The notes beneath the pieces are model-generated. The model searched no databases. It was not told the origin of the DNA and worked only from the letters and a program-made list of their open reading frames with translations. Shown here piece by piece: positions 60,954 through 64,000 of a DNA stretch of 64,000 nt (the stretch's first letter is position 1; each line of letters opens with the position of its first letter). Source of the DNA: Sipunculus nudus (taxonomy: Eukaryota; Annelida; Sipuncula; Golfingiida; Sipunculidae); contig CM049309.1 of assembly GCA_026874595.1 (NCBI GenBank), positions 94,446,723 to 94,510,722 on the forward strand. The letters run 5' to 3'. The translations under genes and the position numbers were made by a program.

Positions 60954-62357
60954 ATGGGTCACGGCGCTCAGCTGATAATGATTGGACTATAAATGTATCA
61001 CCATTATGATAATTTATTGAGTTGATAAAGCTTATGAATATCATGGACATCTTGGGCTATTATAAAGGAATATAATGTAATATGTGAGTAAATGATATAT
61101 GAAATAACCTGACTGATGGATTAATATGGAGTAAAATATAGTGGTTTATTATTTATTATTTAAAAGGGGTTAAAAAAGCAAATTTATTTGAGCAAATATG
61201 ATTGCAATGACAGTATACTAAGCAGTGGAAGAATGAGGATAAGGTTATTTATTGAAGGATCTATAGTGTATGGAAGTCTGCAAGATTCCAATTTGACAGA
61301 TATAAGGTTATGATTAACTATGCTGATGAGGAAATTTATAATTTTGTGACTGTATGACATGATATCTCTTCGATCTCGACAAGGTACATTATTTTGATGC
61401 CCACTGAGTCTACATATTACACAATACTGACATATTGACATTTCTGGCATGTACATAGGTACCTATGGACAAATAGTCTACAGTACTTAAACACCTGGAA
61501 GGTTAAAATCTAAAATATTATGAAATGTAGATAAAGTCTGAGAGGAAGAGGCAAACAAGGCCATGGTTGGTTGATATGATTGAATAAATTGTTGCAAATA
61601 ATATTTTGAGATCTGACCATGCGTTTCCATTGGTTACCTTTTTGATAAGAAATTGACAGTTCAACACTTTACATATTTGTCTAATGAGATCCAATTTATT
61701 TAGAAAACTTTTTTTTCAATTTTATGAGATGTATACAGTTGCCATAGCGTCCCCAGTCCACGGGTGGAATGACTTGATGGAGGGGGGGGGGGGGGGGGGG
61801 TTAGATCGGAGTTACAACGCTCTCTGTAGATATTTTCTTTAATTATAAAATTTTATGCTATAGCAATAGAACTACTGTTCACAGTGCCACGGAGCAAGGA
61901 CTCAGTGGGATGAAGAAAGGAAATGATGGGAGTTACAACACCCTTGCATATACATACAGGATATGAGATTTAATTCAACAGCGCTTATAATAATAAAAGT
62001 TTATTCATGATCATTAAATATTTCAAACAGGCATAAAGATGGCGAAACAAAGCAAATCATTTTTTCCTCATTCTACTGAGCCAAGAAAAATTAAAAAATA
62101 TTTGCACTGATTCCTTTTTTTTACTACATCATTTTTTTCCAGGTTTAAAAATGTTACTATGGATTAACAGTATAACATATATATATGATTTTGAATATTT
62201 CAGTTGATTCACATTTCTCAATTGCATGAACATTTATAGCTAATTAATCTAGTTTATAGTACCCGTCTACAGAATGGGATGGAGGGAGAGAGAGAGAAAG
62301 AGAGAGAGAAAGAAAGAAAGAAAGAGAGAGAAAGCAGGAGAGAGATAGCTAGACTGT

Positions 62358-62422
<65 letters not shown>

Positions 62423-63300
62423 TAGACTGCCACAGAGAGAAAGAGAAAGAGAGAGAGAGAGGCTCTCTGATAATTACTGCCTGACCCAGACACTCACAGA
62501 GGCAGTACTTCAGAAGTAAAGGCCTTATGGAACAGCCTAGCATACTGCATTTATACTGACTTGATGTAAACAAACAAGACATCAGGCTGGAAAACTTAAA
62601 TGAAATCTGCAGTTTTTAATCAACTGGTTTCAAATTTCAGATTTTAACAGATGAAATGCTTTTGTGTATACACTGTGAAAATAAAATCCACAGCACTAAC
62701 AGGAAAAATTTGAATATTTTTATTTTTTTAAATCATATAAGAAAAAAGTATTTTCAGCTATGAAACTTATGTGTTGAAAATAATCCAAGAATCAAAACAT
62801 GAGAAGCAAACTGGAGTTGGGAATGTTTAATTTTATTAACTGAAATAAAGGTATCAGTAATATAAATTTTGATTATTAAGCCAGTATCATGAAACAGACG
62901 ATACAACCATCAGTATTAATGTCATAAGTCAAACATATTAACAACTTTAATGAGCACTTGTCTGAATAATATTTTAAATTTTTGACATATTTATTTTATT
63001 TTAATTTTGTAATAATTATAAACCAACAAATTAAACACATGGAAAAGACCTGGGAATTTAGATTAATGTAATATAATCAACTGCATCCTTGTCTATCATT
63101 AACTTGCTTCATATAATCCCTAATAGAAAAAAAAACAATTTTAGTTTATTATTTATTTTGCATTTTTATTATTGAAATGAAAAATACCCACCTTGGTGAC
63201 TGCATGGTGTCATTTGAAATACATTTGTGGCCATCCATGGAAGATCCATAAATCATCAGTAAGTTCTTTATCATAAACCAAAAATTAAAAAACTAGATGT
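60954..63300 (+). mobile_element. Third long hairpin-tail element copy, right end unclear
   Basis: Starts CAAGGGACCCATGGGTCACG and follows the 33409 copy for about 500 bp with more divergence, then passes into sequence like 45700-48600 (G-run at 61783, ATTAAATATTTCAAACAGGC). No terminal hairpin was found before 63300, so the 3' boundary is a guess. Confidence 0.5.
62283..62462. repeat. GA-rich microsatellite
   Basis: A long (GA)n tract with GAAA interruptions, split by a short unique TAGCTAGACTGTCATGG segment. The low-complexity minus ORF here (Ser/Leu repeat) is an artefact. Confidence 0.97.
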
Positions 63301-63864
63301 GTCGGAACTACACGAATGCCCCTGCCTGGGGCAAATCAGAAACATTTGTTAAATTTTGTAAATTTTTTTAAGTTCAGGAGGTGCCGTATGGTCAAAAGTA
63401 GGTCAACAAGGGCAAAATGCAAACTCTATGTGTAACGGGTCATTATGAAGCAACACACTAAAAATCAGGCCAGTATCTGCAGGCATTGTGAAAAAAGTCC
63501 ATACATGTGCATTTTTCATAAAAATTTCTGTCTTTCATAAAATTTTCTATTTTCAGGATCTATCATATGGTCAAAAATAGGTCAACTGGGAAGAAACGTG
63601 AACTCGATCTGTAAGTGGTAATTATGCGCCCACAGACCAAACATTAGGCCAGTATCTGTAAGCATTGCATTGCGAAACTAAAATATTAGCAAAAGCTGAT
63701 AATCAGTTATAAATTAAAATTGGAGAGGTATGTACCATGTTTCATAACAGCACGTACAGACCATCAGTCCCAATGATCATAGTAAGTTTTGTGAAAATCC
63801 ACACAATGGTTCCTGAGATATAGGCTTCTGAGTGTTTTTCTATAATCGGCTCTAAAATGTAGAA
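63301..63864. other. Sequence before the last element start
   Basis: Contains two diverged tandem segments with ATGGTCAAAA.TAGGTCAAC (63390 and 63570). No coding exon was recognised. Confidence 0.4.
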
Positions 63865-64000
63865 CAAGGGACCTATGGGTCACGGCGCTCAGCTGTTATA
63901 TATGATAAAAAAATATGATTTAGAAATGAGGCACATGCTGGTTTTGTGTGGTAATAAGTATAAGCTGTATTATGAGTTGCTGTTGTTAAGCTTATGTATG
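63865..64000 (+). mobile_element. Left end of another hairpin-tail element, cut by the window
   Basis: CAAGGGACCTATGGGTCACG then GCGCTCAGCTG matches the left ends at 33409, 38501 and 60954. The rest lies beyond the window. Confidence 0.65.

Noticed and set aside
62349-62582. 77-codon minus ORF with a Ser/Leu repeat
   Set aside because: It is the translation of a GA microsatellite.
63200-63275. Possible minus-strand exon ending CACCAAG|GTGGGT
   Set aside because: An open frame of only about 24 codons with a weak acceptor, and no resemblance to the UCKL1 region expected upstream of the 52471 exon.

Overview
This is eukaryotic genomic DNA: AT-rich and intron-containing, with very little coding sequence. 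Conserved animal exons of UCKL1 and of an LDLRAD3-like receptor sit among many short-period tandem arrays and non-autonomous mobile repeats. The repeats have conserved ends, internal tandem units and a GGAC/ACGG microsatellite next to the 3' tail, which resembles the pearl/Helitron-like elements described in bivalves. A mollusc, probably a bivalve, is the best inference; species cannot be told from the window.

Layout. 1-1620 is mostly featureless, with one possible minus-strand first exon. 1624-10352 is a satellite of about 100 copies of an 87-bp unit with nested higher-order duplications. 11940-15340 is a minisatellite of about 90 copies of a 37-bp unit; at its right edge a minus-strand ORF starts with a convincing signal peptide and runs into the array. 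16143-18701 holds three plus-strand exons of a type I receptor: two LDL-receptor class A modules, then a transmembrane segment and a long cytoplasmic tail with three PPxY motifs. 18702-20860 is 3'UTR and featureless sequence. From about 20860 to 41590 almost everything is repeat: several copies of a hairpin-tailed family, a large duplicated block, and a 3.2-kb insertion carrying a nine-unit array of nuclear-receptor-type half-sites.

44091-52636 contains the last three coding exons of a UCKL1 homologue on the minus strand (C-terminal UPRT-like domain). The last intron is 529 bp and the one before it about 7.7 kb, the latter filled with nested repeats. The upstream side of the first of these exons abuts a 63-copy array of a 63-bp unit (52637-56600). 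That unit contains the exon's own 3' splice site, so the splice acceptor is repeated about 60 times. 56800-57233 is a 62-bp array, and 57371-64000 is again mobile-repeat sequence.

The two recognisable genes are unrelated in function: one is a membrane adaptor/receptor linked to Nedd4-type ubiquitin ligases, the other a nucleotide-salvage enzyme homologue. No transposase, reverse transcriptase or helicase ORF is visible, so all the mobile repeats here look non-autonomous. The observations most worth a second look are the array that multiplies the UCKL1 splice acceptor and the signal-peptide ORF reading into a stop-free 37-bp array.
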